From an uncultured Butyricicoccus sp. (GTDB lineage: Bacteria > Bacillota > Clostridia > Oscillospirales > Butyricicoccaceae), in NCBI GenBank assembly GCA_947575935.1, contig CANPPM010000129.1:1-7748 (forward strand): a stretch of DNA of 7,748 nucleotides. Reading direction: 5' to 3'. The position numbers and the translations under genes were made by a program. The notes beneath the pieces were generated by a model. It did no database searches and had not been told where the DNA came from. It worked only from the letters and a program-made list of their open reading frames with translations. Position 1 is the stretch's first letter. The number at the start of each line of letters is the position of its first letter. Of the stretch, positions 1 through 5,233 are shown piece by piece.

Positions 1-50
1 CGGCCTGTCGCTTAGGAGGCGACCGCTCTATCCATCTGAGCTATCGGGGC
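1..50 (-). tRNA. tRNA-Arg (anticodon CCT), 3' part cut off by window edge
   Basis: Read on the minus strand, the gene starts with acceptor strand GCCCCGA, followed by TA, D-stem GCTC/GAGC, and a perfect anticodon stem GTCGC/GCGAC enclosing loop CTCCTAA. Positions 34-36 of that loop are CCT, so it decodes the arginine codon AGG. The sequence runs off the left edge just after the anticodon stem, so the variable loop, T-arm and 3' acceptor strand are not visible. No convincing promoter lies immediately upstream. The tRNA may be read from a promoter further right (see 416-444), through the decayed tRNA copy. Confidence 0.93.
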
Positions 51-77
51 CTATTATTTTGTGTGAGTAAACTTGAA

Positions 78-96
78 CTGATGCAATCCGCATCAG
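78..96. repeat. 7-bp hairpin between tRNA-Arg and its decayed copy
   Basis: CTGATGC (78-84) and GCATCAG (90-96) form a perfect 7-bp stem with a 5-nt loop. It lies where the 3' half of the decayed tRNA copy would be. It lacks a good T-run on either strand, so it is at most a weak terminator or a processing hairpin. Confidence 0.4.
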
Positions 97-104
97 GGGA
101 AAAA

Positions 105-163
105 GCGGGTGAACCTACGTGCGTTTAGGAAGCGTGTGCTTTATCTATCTGAGCTACTGGGAC
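105..163 (-). pseudogene. Decayed tRNA-Arg(CCT)-like copy (pseudo-tRNA)
   Basis: On the minus strand the sequence starts GTCCCAG-TA-GCTC and keeps the D-arm and a seven-base loop TTCCTAA with CCT at the anticodon positions. It aligns without gaps to the intact tRNA-Arg at an offset of 113 bases, covering the acceptor 5' strand, D-arm and anticodon arm. The anticodon stem (CACGC against ACGCA) pairs at only two positions. The D-stem has a C-A mismatch. After a TTC-containing T-loop-like stretch, no CTGGGAC strand is present to close the acceptor stem. It therefore cannot fold as a tRNA, and it is best read as a duplicated, degenerate tRNA-Arg. Confidence 0.7.
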
Positions 164-214
164 TTATGCAAAAATAGGAAAGCGTATTGAACATTTAGAT
201 TGGAATAATTTTAA

Positions 215-240
215 TCGCTTAGGAGCTGGTTGTGCTATCC
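215..240 (-). repeat. Possible third tRNA-Arg fragment
   Basis: Positions 215-225 repeat, base for base, the 11 bases TCGCTTAGGAG found at 8-18 in the anticodon region of the intact tRNA-Arg. At the same offset (207), 232-240 (GTGCTATCC) matches 25-33 (GCTCTATCC) at 7 of 9 bases, although the six bases between them match at only one. CTTAGG here also forms an inverted repeat with CCTAAG at 251-256. This could be an eroded tRNA copy or an attachment-site remnant. A chance match is possible. Confidence 0.35.
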
Positions 241-247
241 TGATTCA

Positions 248-427
248 TTACCTAAGCCTATAAAATTGAGAAACCGGATGAAAGAAATGGGAAGCCCTCC
301 CGTTGTAAGGGGCGATCGAGGCTGGCGGTAACATTATGATCCCGTCGGACGCAAGGACGTCATACCGTTCCAGATTGTAGAAGACAGATTCCACGCGTTT
401 CCCTGCTGTTTGTACAGCATAACACAT
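248..427 (-). other. Short open frame of 59 codons, coding status doubtful
   Basis: A minus-strand frame begins with ATG at 427 and ends with TAA at 248-250, starting MCYAVQTAGK and ending FYRLR. Without the ATG requirement it stays open from 487. No Shine-Dalgarno sequence precedes the ATG, and the ATG sits inside a promoter-like spacer, so transcription and translation signals conflict. A second minus frame just upstream ends at 441 with residues YTAELP, so the two could be remnants of one frameshifted gene. I do not recognise the product. An 80-codon open frame at this base composition is not improbable by chance. Confidence 0.2.
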
Positions 428-444
428 CGTGCAACAAAAGTCAA
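416..444 (-). promoter_or_regulatory. Promoter-like site reading leftward toward the tRNA-Arg genes
   Basis: On the minus strand, TTGACT (444-439) is followed after exactly 17 bases by TATGCT (421-416). The -35 element is close to consensus and the -10 matches 4 of 6. It would start a transcript near 409 that runs through the decayed tRNA copy into tRNA-Arg, more than 250 bases away. Between 165 and 415 I see local hairpins (for example CGTC/GACG nested inside TATGA/TCATA around 336-364) but no gene I can name. Confidence 0.4.
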
Positions 445-572
445 GGTAATTCCGCGGTGTAGAGGCGCCGTGCGCTGTGCAGGATCGTTAAACAAATTGG
501 GGGCTTCGCGGAGTGGCCTCCCTCGATAAATGAAAGGTATTGCAGCGGGGCGGAGGCAAGGCGGCCCTGGGC

Positions 573-605
573 GGTCTTGCTGTAAAGTACAGAACGGCCT
601 TTTTT
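573..605 (+). terminator. Rho-independent terminator upstream of the AAA-VWA operon
   Basis: GGTCTT (573-578) pairs with AA-c-GGCC (593-599), and the inner CTGT (580-583) pairs with ACAG (589-592) around a 5-nt loop. The stem is followed directly by six T (600-605). This marks the end of some plus-strand transcript within 165-605. I could not identify a gene or named RNA there. It also insulates the operon that starts at 682 from upstream reading. Confidence 0.55.
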
Positions 606-633
606 ATTCTTTGCATAGTCTACGGAGCGTGGA

Positions 634-662
634 TTGCTTTCATGGACTTTATGCGATAGAAT
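634..662 (+). promoter_or_regulatory. Putative sigma-A promoter of the GIY-YIG/AAA-VWA operon
   Basis: TTGCTT (634-639), a 17-base spacer, and TAGAAT (657-662). Transcription would start near 669, at the edge of the ribosome-binding site (669-675), leaving a leader of only about 13 bases before the ATG at 682. The very short leader is the main reason for caution. Confidence 0.45.
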
Positions 663-681
663 GTGACCAGAGGTGAAGAAC

Positions 682-1026
682 ATGGATATAAAACGAAAGC
701 GCGAACTATTAGAGGCGTGGGAAAACCGCCGCCCCGAAATGGGAGTGATTTCCTTCCGGTGCAGCGCAACGGAAGAAGTGTTTTTAACGACTGCTACTGA
801 TATTCCCGCAAAATTCAACCGGATTCGCTTTCAGCTCTCTGCCGGGAACTGTCCCAACAAGAGATTACAGGCGCTTTGGGCGCAATATGGAGAGGACTGT
901 TTTGAGGTTCAGGTTGTGAAACGACTGGAATATGAGGATCCAAAGGAGAACCATCAAGAAGAATTGGACGCGCTCTGCGCGCTGTGCTTGCTTGAAAATC
1001 CAAAAGCAAGGAGGATTTGGAAATGA
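682..1026 (+). CDS. GIY-YIG nuclease-like small protein, apparently catalytically degenerate
   Basis: This 114-aa soluble protein has no signal peptide or membrane segment. The stretch ENRRPEMGVISF (14-25) and the later RFQLSAGNCPNKRLQALW (49-66), with the following YGEDCFEVQVVKRLEYEDP, match as I recall them small Firmicutes proteins annotated as GIY-YIG nuclease family. The signature triplets are not intact: GVI (21-23) stands where GIY is expected, and no clear YIG follows. Nuclease activity is therefore doubtful, and a nucleic-acid or protein-binding role is equally possible. I chose ATG 682 over GTG 673 because AGAGGTG at 669-675 is a well-spaced ribosome-binding site for the ATG and overlaps the GTG. 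The gene is first in a tightly packed operon: its TGA overlaps the next ATG by four bases. Confidence 0.8.
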   Translation: MDIKRKRELLEAWENRRPEMGVISFRCSATEEVFLTTATDIPAKFNRIRFQLSAGNCPNKRLQALWAQYGEDCFEVQVVKRLEYEDPKENHQEELDALCALCLLENPKARRIWK

Positions 1027-1487
1027 ACGAAAAAATTGTTGTAACCGCAAATGGCTATGACCGTTTGGATGGCCGTAATGCCTATCGCTCTGACATCAAG
1101 CGCTTGACGCTGGGCGCGCCCGTTCTGACAGAGAATCTGGCTATGCAGATTGCGGCGCAGTTGTGGACCGCCCAGAAGGACGGCACACTGAAAATGAGCG
1201 CTGAGCTTCCTATCCATCAGGTGTTCGACCTGATGATCTTGCTTGGCCGCACATTGCTGTACTTCAAAGAGGCTTACCGGCTTCCGCTTTTGTACGACCC
1301 TGCCAATCCTACCATGGAGCGGATTGGCCTGCAGGGGGAGGCGCTGCCTGTATCGATTTGTACAGATAACCCAAATATTAATAAAGATATACAGGACTTC
1401 GCTCAGGCGCTGAACGACCTGGGGGAACTAACTGGGGAGCGGCTTAGGACGCTGACCAGAATCCTTAAGGAATTGGAGTGTTATTGA
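1023..1487 (+). CDS. Small conserved-type protein, possibly DUF6530 family; function unknown
   Basis: This 154-aa soluble protein has no signal peptide. Recognisable segments are GYDRLDGRNAYRSDIKRLTLG (11-31), ELPIHQVFDLMILL (61-74) and a helical C-terminus (about 120-152). The pattern YDxLDGR...D.K.L.LG, followed by ELPxHxxxDLxILL, resembles what I remember of DUF6530. That assignment is recollection, not a search result. Start ATG 1023 was chosen over TTG 1017 because GGAGG at 1010-1014 is 8 bases upstream and the ATGA overlap with the preceding stop is typical of translational coupling. Two bases separate its stop from the next ATG. The packing suggests it works with the AAA-VWA protein, perhaps as an adaptor or substrate. 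Confidence 0.82.
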   Translation: MNEKIVVTANGYDRLDGRNAYRSDIKRLTLGAPVLTENLAMQIAAQLWTAQKDGTLKMSAELPIHQVFDLMILLGRTLLYFKEAYRLPLLYDPANPTMERIGLQGEALPVSICTDNPNINKDIQDFAQALNDLGELTGERLRTLTRILKELECY

Positions 1488-1489
1488 AC

Positions 1490-3502
1490 ATGGAACGGAA
1501 TTATCTTCTGTCGCCAGCCAGGCAGCTGACAGAAGAGGAAAAATCTCTTGTCTGGCAAAAGCCTGCCTCCCATGTGGAGAGCCTCGCAGAACGGCGTACC
1601 TGTGAGGCGGTCAAACGTAACTGGGAGCGGGGAGAAATGAAAATCTCCACCATCCTTCTGGAAGGCGATGCCGGTTCCGGCAAAACACAGCTTGCCAAAG
1701 CACTGTCTGCGGATTTTGGCCTTCCTTATACAAAAGTGACTTGTTTTGCAGATATGGACAAATCTGATGTACTGGGGGCGATCTTGCCGGTGCTGCCTGA
1801 AAAGGACGGTCGAGAGCACGGCGTGGAATATCAGTATTATCCGTCTGAAATTGTGCGTGCCTATGAAAACGGCTGGCTTTTAGAAATCCAGGAGCCGACC
1901 GTGGTTCGAGATGCGGCTGTTCTGATGGCGCTTAATTCTGCATTGGAGCCGGATGGCAGTATCAATCTGCCTACCCGCATCGTCCACCGTCACCCGGACT
2001 TTATCGCAGTCATTACCACAAATCGCAGCTACAACGGATGCCGGCCGCTGAATGAGGCTCTGCGCGACCGGGTGCAGCACGCGGAAAAGATGGATTTGCC
2101 CCCTATTGGGGCGATGATGGAACGTGCTGCCGAAAAGACGGGATTCCAGGATATGGATGCGCTGCGCGTTTGTGCTGAAACGATGATCCTTCTTGACCAG
2201 ACCGCCAAAGCAAACGCTATCAAAGGGGTAGCGGGTATGAGATCGTACTTTTTCTGGGTGGATGCAATTTTTCAAGGGGCAAGCGCTGCAGAATCGCTAT
2301 ATCATAAGGTGATCTACAAAATGACCACTGATCCCGAGGAGATCATTCTTTTAGAACAGGCGCTGGTCAAATCGGATATGGAACCTCAGCACGGCAGGGG
2401 CGACGGTGAAGAGATGGAGATTTGTGCGGACGGAGCTGGCGAGACATTCCATGCGTCCCTGTCCGATACGCCGCCTGCTGTCACCTTAAAAAAGGTTCCC
2501 GACAGCGAAGGATATGCCGGCGCCCGGCCGGAATCTGCATTGGAAACCCATAGTACCGATACCGGCGATGGCGGAACCCCTATGTACCACGCGCTATCCC
2601 CGGAAGAGCAGGCCTGTTTAGAGGAACAAAAACAATCCTTTCGCAAGCGTTTGAATCAGGAGGCCCGCGAGGCCGTGAAAGGTTCTGCCCATGAAAAGGT
2701 GGGAATGATTGTTCACCACCCGGAAGCGGCTCCGGAACAACGGCAGGGATACCGAAGGATCGCATCCGCGCTTATGCCGGTCATTCAGGAACTTACGAGA
2801 AAGACAAAACCGCTGCTGGAACATGAAATTTCTGCAGAGTTTGCAAAGAACCGTGTTTACGGTTCCAGGTTCCATGCGGAGAAGGCTGCTGTGCCTGACT
2901 TCCGCTGTTTTTCAAAAAAGAATCCGCCTGACGAAAATCCCTCTCTAGCCGTTGCGCTGCGTGTGGATCAATCTGCCTCTATGAACGCCTTTGGGCGGCT
3001 GGAAGCAGCAAAAGAAGCGGCTATCGCCGTCTGTGAGTTTTGCGAAGCCTGTGGTATTCCCGTATTGATCTATGGCGATACCGCAGACCGTTCGCCGCGG
3101 GAGAAAATGTCGATGTATGCTTATCTGGACTGGGAAGAACCGACGCTGAACGATAAATACGCAATCATGTCTATGCAGGGGATCAGCAACAATCGGGATG
3201 GGATGGCGCTTCGGGTATTGTCTGAAAAGCTGGTCAAGGCGCCGCAGACAACCAAATTGCTGATTAGTCTCAGCGATGGACAGCCGAAAGCGATGCCGGA
3301 TTATACCGGCAGTTCTGCGGCGGAGGATATGAAACAGACGATAAAGGAGTTTAGCCGTAAAGGCGTTATCTTCCTGGCGGCCGCCATCGGACAAGATAAA
3401 GAAGCAATTTGTGAGATTTATGGCCAGGAGCGTTTTATTGATATGAGCGATCTCAAACAGCTGCCCAGGCGTTTGGTTCAAACCATTGCACGGTATTTAT
3501 AA
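1490..3502 (+). CDS. MoxR-type AAA+ ATPase fused to a CobT/NorD-like VWA domain
   Basis: This 670-aa cytoplasmic protein has two domains. The N-terminal AAA+ module has Walker A GDAGSGKT (59-66), a Walker B-like LLEIQE (130-135) in which Gln134 replaces the usual Asp while Glu135 is kept, a sensor-1-like ITTN (175-178), and LRDR (191-194) as likely arginine fingers. A linker of about 300-480 is acidic and polar in its first part. The C-terminal VWA domain has MIDAS motif DQSAS (493-497), NNRDG (567-571) and LSDGQP (594-599), the set seen in CobT and NorD. Such ATPase/VWA pairs remodel or insert metal into partner complexes; here both sit on one chain. ATG 1490 is 11 bases after GGAG, while TTG 1484 has better spacing, so the start is slightly uncertain. 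The substrate is unknown, and the two small operon proteins are the obvious partner candidates. Confidence 0.93.
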   Translation: MERNYLLSPARQLTEEEKSLVWQKPASHVESLAERRTCEAVKRNWERGEMKISTILLEGDAGSGKTQLAKALSADFGLPYTKVTCFADMDKSDVLGAILPVLPEKDGREHGVEYQYYPSEIVRAYENGWLLEIQEPTVVRDAAVLMALNSALEPDGSINLPTRIVHRHPDFIAVITTNRSYNGCRPLNEALRDRVQHAEKMDLPPIGAMMERAAEKTGFQDMDALRVCAETMILLDQTAKANAIKGVAGMRSYFFWVDAIFQGASAAESLYHKVIYKMTTDPEEIILLEQALVKSDMEPQHGRGDGEEMEICADGAGETFHASLSDTPPAVTLKKVPDSEGYAGARPESALETHSTDTGDGGTPMYHALSPEEQACLEEQKQSFRKRLNQEAREAVKGSAHEKVGMIVHHPEAAPEQRQGYRRIASALMPVIQELTRKTKPLLEHEISAEFAKNRVYGSRFHAEKAAVPDFRCFSKKNPPDENPSLAVALRVDQSASMNAFGRLEAAKEAAIAVCEFCEACGIPVLIYGDTADRSPREKMSMYAYLDWEEPTLNDKYAIMSMQGISNNRDGMALRVLSEKLVKAPQTTKLLISLSDGQPKAMPDYTGSSAAEDMKQTIKEFSRKGVIFLAAAIGQDKEAICEIYGQERFIDMSDLKQLPRRLVQTIARYL

Positions 3503-3516
3503 TTTGGATCACGAGA

Positions 3517-3560
3517 AAAAGCGATATGCAAGCCCTGGCAGGGGGGAGCAGATCGCTTTT
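3517..3560. terminator. Bidirectional terminator between converging genes
   Basis: AAAAGCGAT (3517-3525) and ATCGCTTTT (3552-3560) form a perfect 9-bp stem. TGC/GCA (3527-3529 with 3548-3550) and CCCT/AGGG (3533-3536 with 3540-3543) extend it inward. The A-rich left arm and T-rich right arm let it work in both directions. It lies 15 bases after the AAA-VWA stop, and leftward transcription from the SRAP gene reaches it about 100 bases after that gene's stop. Confidence 0.7.
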
Positions 3561-3663
3561 CTTGTTCGCTTTTTCCAGCCTGCTTTTTCTCTGCTGTTGA
3601 TAGAAGATAGATTTTAAGAGAGGCTTCCTTTGGCTGCGGGCGAGAGGATGCTGCGGCAACGCG

Positions 3664-4233
3664 TTACCAGAGCTGCAGCTGCGTATCGTCTGTGGTTTTT
3701 TTCAGTTCGGGGGGTGTTTCGTTCAAAATCTGTAATGCTGCAGTTTCGCTGAAAAGCCAGTCGGAAACCTGTTCTTTTCTGAGTACCAGCGGCATGCGGC
3801 TGTGGATGTCTTTCATGGACTCATTGGCAGCGGTTGTGAGAATACAGAAACACTTTTTGCCGCCGTGCTGGTCATAAATTCCTGCCATATATAGGGCGTC
3901 TTCGTCGGGAAGCTGGAAGAAGTATTTGTGTTTTTCTGGATCCCATTCGAAGAAACCGCTGGATGGAATGACGCACCGTCTTGTTTTTAGGCTGTCGCGG
4001 AACATTGGTTTTACAGCGGCTGTTTCTGAACGCGCATTGATCATCAGTCGTTTGCCCTGCATGGGGAAGCCCCAGCGGAACAGCGCCGGATGAATTGCAC
4101 CGTTTTCCGCGTGAAGGACGGGTGCCGTGTTTGCGGGAAATATTTCGCCTGCAAATTCCGTGTTGCCGGTTTCTCTTGCGATTTGTGCTAAAATCGCACT
4201 GGATTCCATTGAAAATTGATAACGTCCGCACAC
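3664..4233 (-). CDS. SRAP-domain protein (YedK/HMCES type), abasic-site shield in ssDNA
   Basis: This 189-aa protein belongs to the SRAP family, which forms a thiazolidine crosslink between its N-terminal Cys2 and an abasic site in single-stranded DNA. Visible active-site elements are MCGRY (1-5, Cys2), NARSE (66-70, Asn66), GFFEW (93-97, Glu96) and HSRMPL (144-149, His144), in family order. The start is the GTG at 4233-4231. It puts Cys at position 2, as the chemistry requires after Met removal, and it lies 6 bases after AGGTG. The upstream GTG at 4242 overlaps the ribosome-binding site and would bury the cysteine. The protein is shorter than E. coli YedK (about 220 aa) but keeps all catalytic blocks. 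It is last in the leftward operon after the S24 repressor and a 47-aa protein. Confidence 0.95.
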   Translation of the reverse strand: MCGRYQFSMESSAILAQIARETGNTEFAGEIFPANTAPVLHAENGAIHPALFRWGFPMQGKRLMINARSETAAVKPMFRDSLKTRRCVIPSSGFFEWDPEKHKYFFQLPDEDALYMAGIYDQHGGKKCFCILTTAANESMKDIHSRMPLVLRKEQVSDWLFSETAALQILNETPPELKKTTDDTQLQLW

Positions 4234-4238
4234 AAAAA

Positions 4239-4382
4239 TCACCTCTTGGGAATAGATTCTTCAATGGAGACGCATGGGCCGTCAGCCGCGCCGGGGATAT
4301 GCATGCAGCTACAGCCTGCGGACTGGCCTGGGGCGGCATCGGCAGAAAAAGGACAGCCGCGCTTCCCGCGCAAAATGGCCAT
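4239..4382 (-). CDS. 47-aa Cys-containing small protein between repressor and SRAP
   Basis: ATG at 4382-4380 opens a 47-codon frame starting MAILRGKRGCPF and ending SIEESIPKR. AAGGGA (4392-4387) is its ribosome-binding site, 4 bases before the ATG and directly after the repressor stop codon. Its TGA (4241-4239) lies inside the AGAGGTGA ribosome-binding site of the SRAP gene, which implies translational coupling. The four cysteines (10, 24, 26, 37) include a C-x-C and could bind a metal; this is inference. It fills almost exactly the 159-bp gap between the two recognised genes, which supports reality. I do not recognise the family. The short ribosome-binding spacing is the main doubt. Confidence 0.6.
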   Translation of the reverse strand: MAILRGKRGCPFSADAAPGQSAGCSCMHIPGAADGPCVSIEESIPKR

Positions 4383-4392
4383 ACGGTCCCTT

Positions 4393-5088
4393 TTACCATC
4401 CGACCACTTTGCCGAACACATGGAGCTCGTCGTATTCGCTGACCCGGATTGGCCTGTAGTCCGGGTTATGAGAATACAGGACGACGCCTTTTTCGTCTTG
4501 TACGAGCTCTTTGCAGAAGACATTTCCATTTAAGTAAAAAATCCCGATCTCACCAGGCTGGAGCGTGCTTTGCTGGCAGACCCACACGAGCTGTCCGTTT
4601 TTCAGCGTAGGCATCATGCTGTCACCGGAAATTGTCAGTGCGAAATCAGCGATGGATGGCACGTCGTCTGGGGCGTCAATCAGTTCGTAGCGGTCGCTGT
4701 CCAAAAAGTTACCGGTACCGGCAGAGGCGGGAAGGTCGTAAAGCGGCAGTTGGCGTACCGGCTTCATAGGGGCGGTTTGATGCGTGTAACGCGGCGATTC
4801 CAGCAGCAGCTCACGATATTTTTGGAGCAGTTCCCGTCCCTCTGCTGTGAGCGCGGCCTCTGCGGGGTCGTCAAAAAACAGCTGCGTTACATTTTCAATG
4901 CGGTACGACTTTGCCAGCGCAATGGCATGGCTGATTTTAGGCTCGCTGTCGCCCAGCTCCCACGACGCAAGGGTCCGTGTGCTCACAGTTTCTCCGTCCG
5001 GTAAATAGGCCCTCATAGCTTCTACGACATCTTCACGCCGCAATTTCCGGTCTTTCCGCGCTTTCCGAATGCGCTCATTCCATTTCAC
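4393..5088 (-). CDS. LexA-like S24 repressor (XRE-type HTH plus self-cleaving peptidase domain)
   Basis: This 231-aa protein has an N-terminal XRE/Cro-type helix-turn-helix (about 1-68, with STRTLASWELGDSEPK at 36-51) and a C-terminal S24/LexA-type domain. The likely self-cleavage bond is Ala123-Gly124 in LPASAGTG. The catalytic serine is Ser157 in GDSMMP and the general base is Lys193 in FCKELV. The AG-to-Ser and Ser-to-Lys distances (about 33 and 36 residues) match LexA. The start is GTG 5088, 7 bases after GAGGTG; no ATG fits the frame. Known relatives are cleaved with RecA-ssDNA help and then release their operators. It should repress its own operon and the divergent polymerase operon. 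It is not canonical LexA, whose DNA-binding domain is a different winged helix. Confidence 0.93.
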   Translation of the reverse strand: MKWNERIRKARKDRKLRREDVVEAMRAYLPDGETVSTRTLASWELGDSEPKISHAIALAKSYRIENVTQLFFDDPAEAALTAEGRELLQKYRELLLESPRYTHQTAPMKPVRQLPLYDLPASAGTGNFLDSDRYELIDAPDDVPSIADFALTISGDSMMPTLKNGQLVWVCQQSTLQPGEIGIFYLNGNVFCKELVQDEKGVVLYSHNPDYRPIRVSEYDELHVFGKVVGW

Positions 5089-5108
5089 ACTGTATCACCT
5101 CGTTCTTC

Positions 5109-5137
5109 ATTATACTGGAATTGAGGGCGGGGTGCAA
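5109..5137 (-). promoter_or_regulatory. Promoter of the S24 repressor-smORF-SRAP operon
   Basis: On the minus strand, TTGCAC (5137-5132), a 17-base spacer, and a perfect TATAAT (5114-5109). Transcription would begin near 5102, and the GTG start lies at 5088. It is divergent from the polymerase promoter and separated from it by 43 bp. Confidence 0.85.
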
Positions 5138-5146
5138 GCGCTTTAC

Positions 5147-5158
5147 CAAAAATTTTTG
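5147..5158. promoter_or_regulatory. 12-bp palindrome between divergent promoters, possible operator
   Basis: CAAAAATTTTTG is a perfect 12-bp palindrome in the 43-bp gap between the two divergent -35 elements. That position suits joint control by the neighbouring S24 repressor. A/T palindromes arise easily by chance and may simply be bendable DNA, so the operator role is only a suggestion. I see no canonical Bacillus-type LexA box (CGAAC-N4-GTTCG) in the gap. Confidence 0.3.
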
Positions 5159-5180
5159 CATAAATTTTCATGATTACATA

Positions 5181-5209
5181 TTGATTCGGAAAAATATTGC
5201 TGATACAAT
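5181..5209 (+). promoter_or_regulatory. Promoter of the Y-family polymerase operon
   Basis: TTGATT (5181-5186), a 17-base spacer (5187-5203), and TACAAT (5204-5209). The start site would be near 5216, giving a short leader to the TTG start at 5234. Both divergent leaders carry the same stretch ACGAGGTG just before the gene start, which includes the ribosome-binding site. Confidence 0.8.
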
Positions 5210-5233
5210 GAGGGTAGAAACGAGGTGGGACGG

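Noticed and set aside
441..818. Minus-strand open frame of 125 codons
   Set aside because: Its first half is antisense to the GIY-YIG-like gene, and the remainder crosses a terminator hairpin. No ribosome-binding site was seen. Its tail is only mentioned as a possible broken-gene remnant.
2945..3481. Minus-strand open frame of 178 codons opposite the VWA domain
   Set aside because: It is antisense to the MIDAS-bearing VWA domain, which is clearly the real coding strand.
3872..4399. Minus-strand open frame of 175 codons
   Set aside because: It overlaps the SRAP gene in another frame and shows no family motifs. The 47-aa frame at 4239-4382 explains the intergenic part better.
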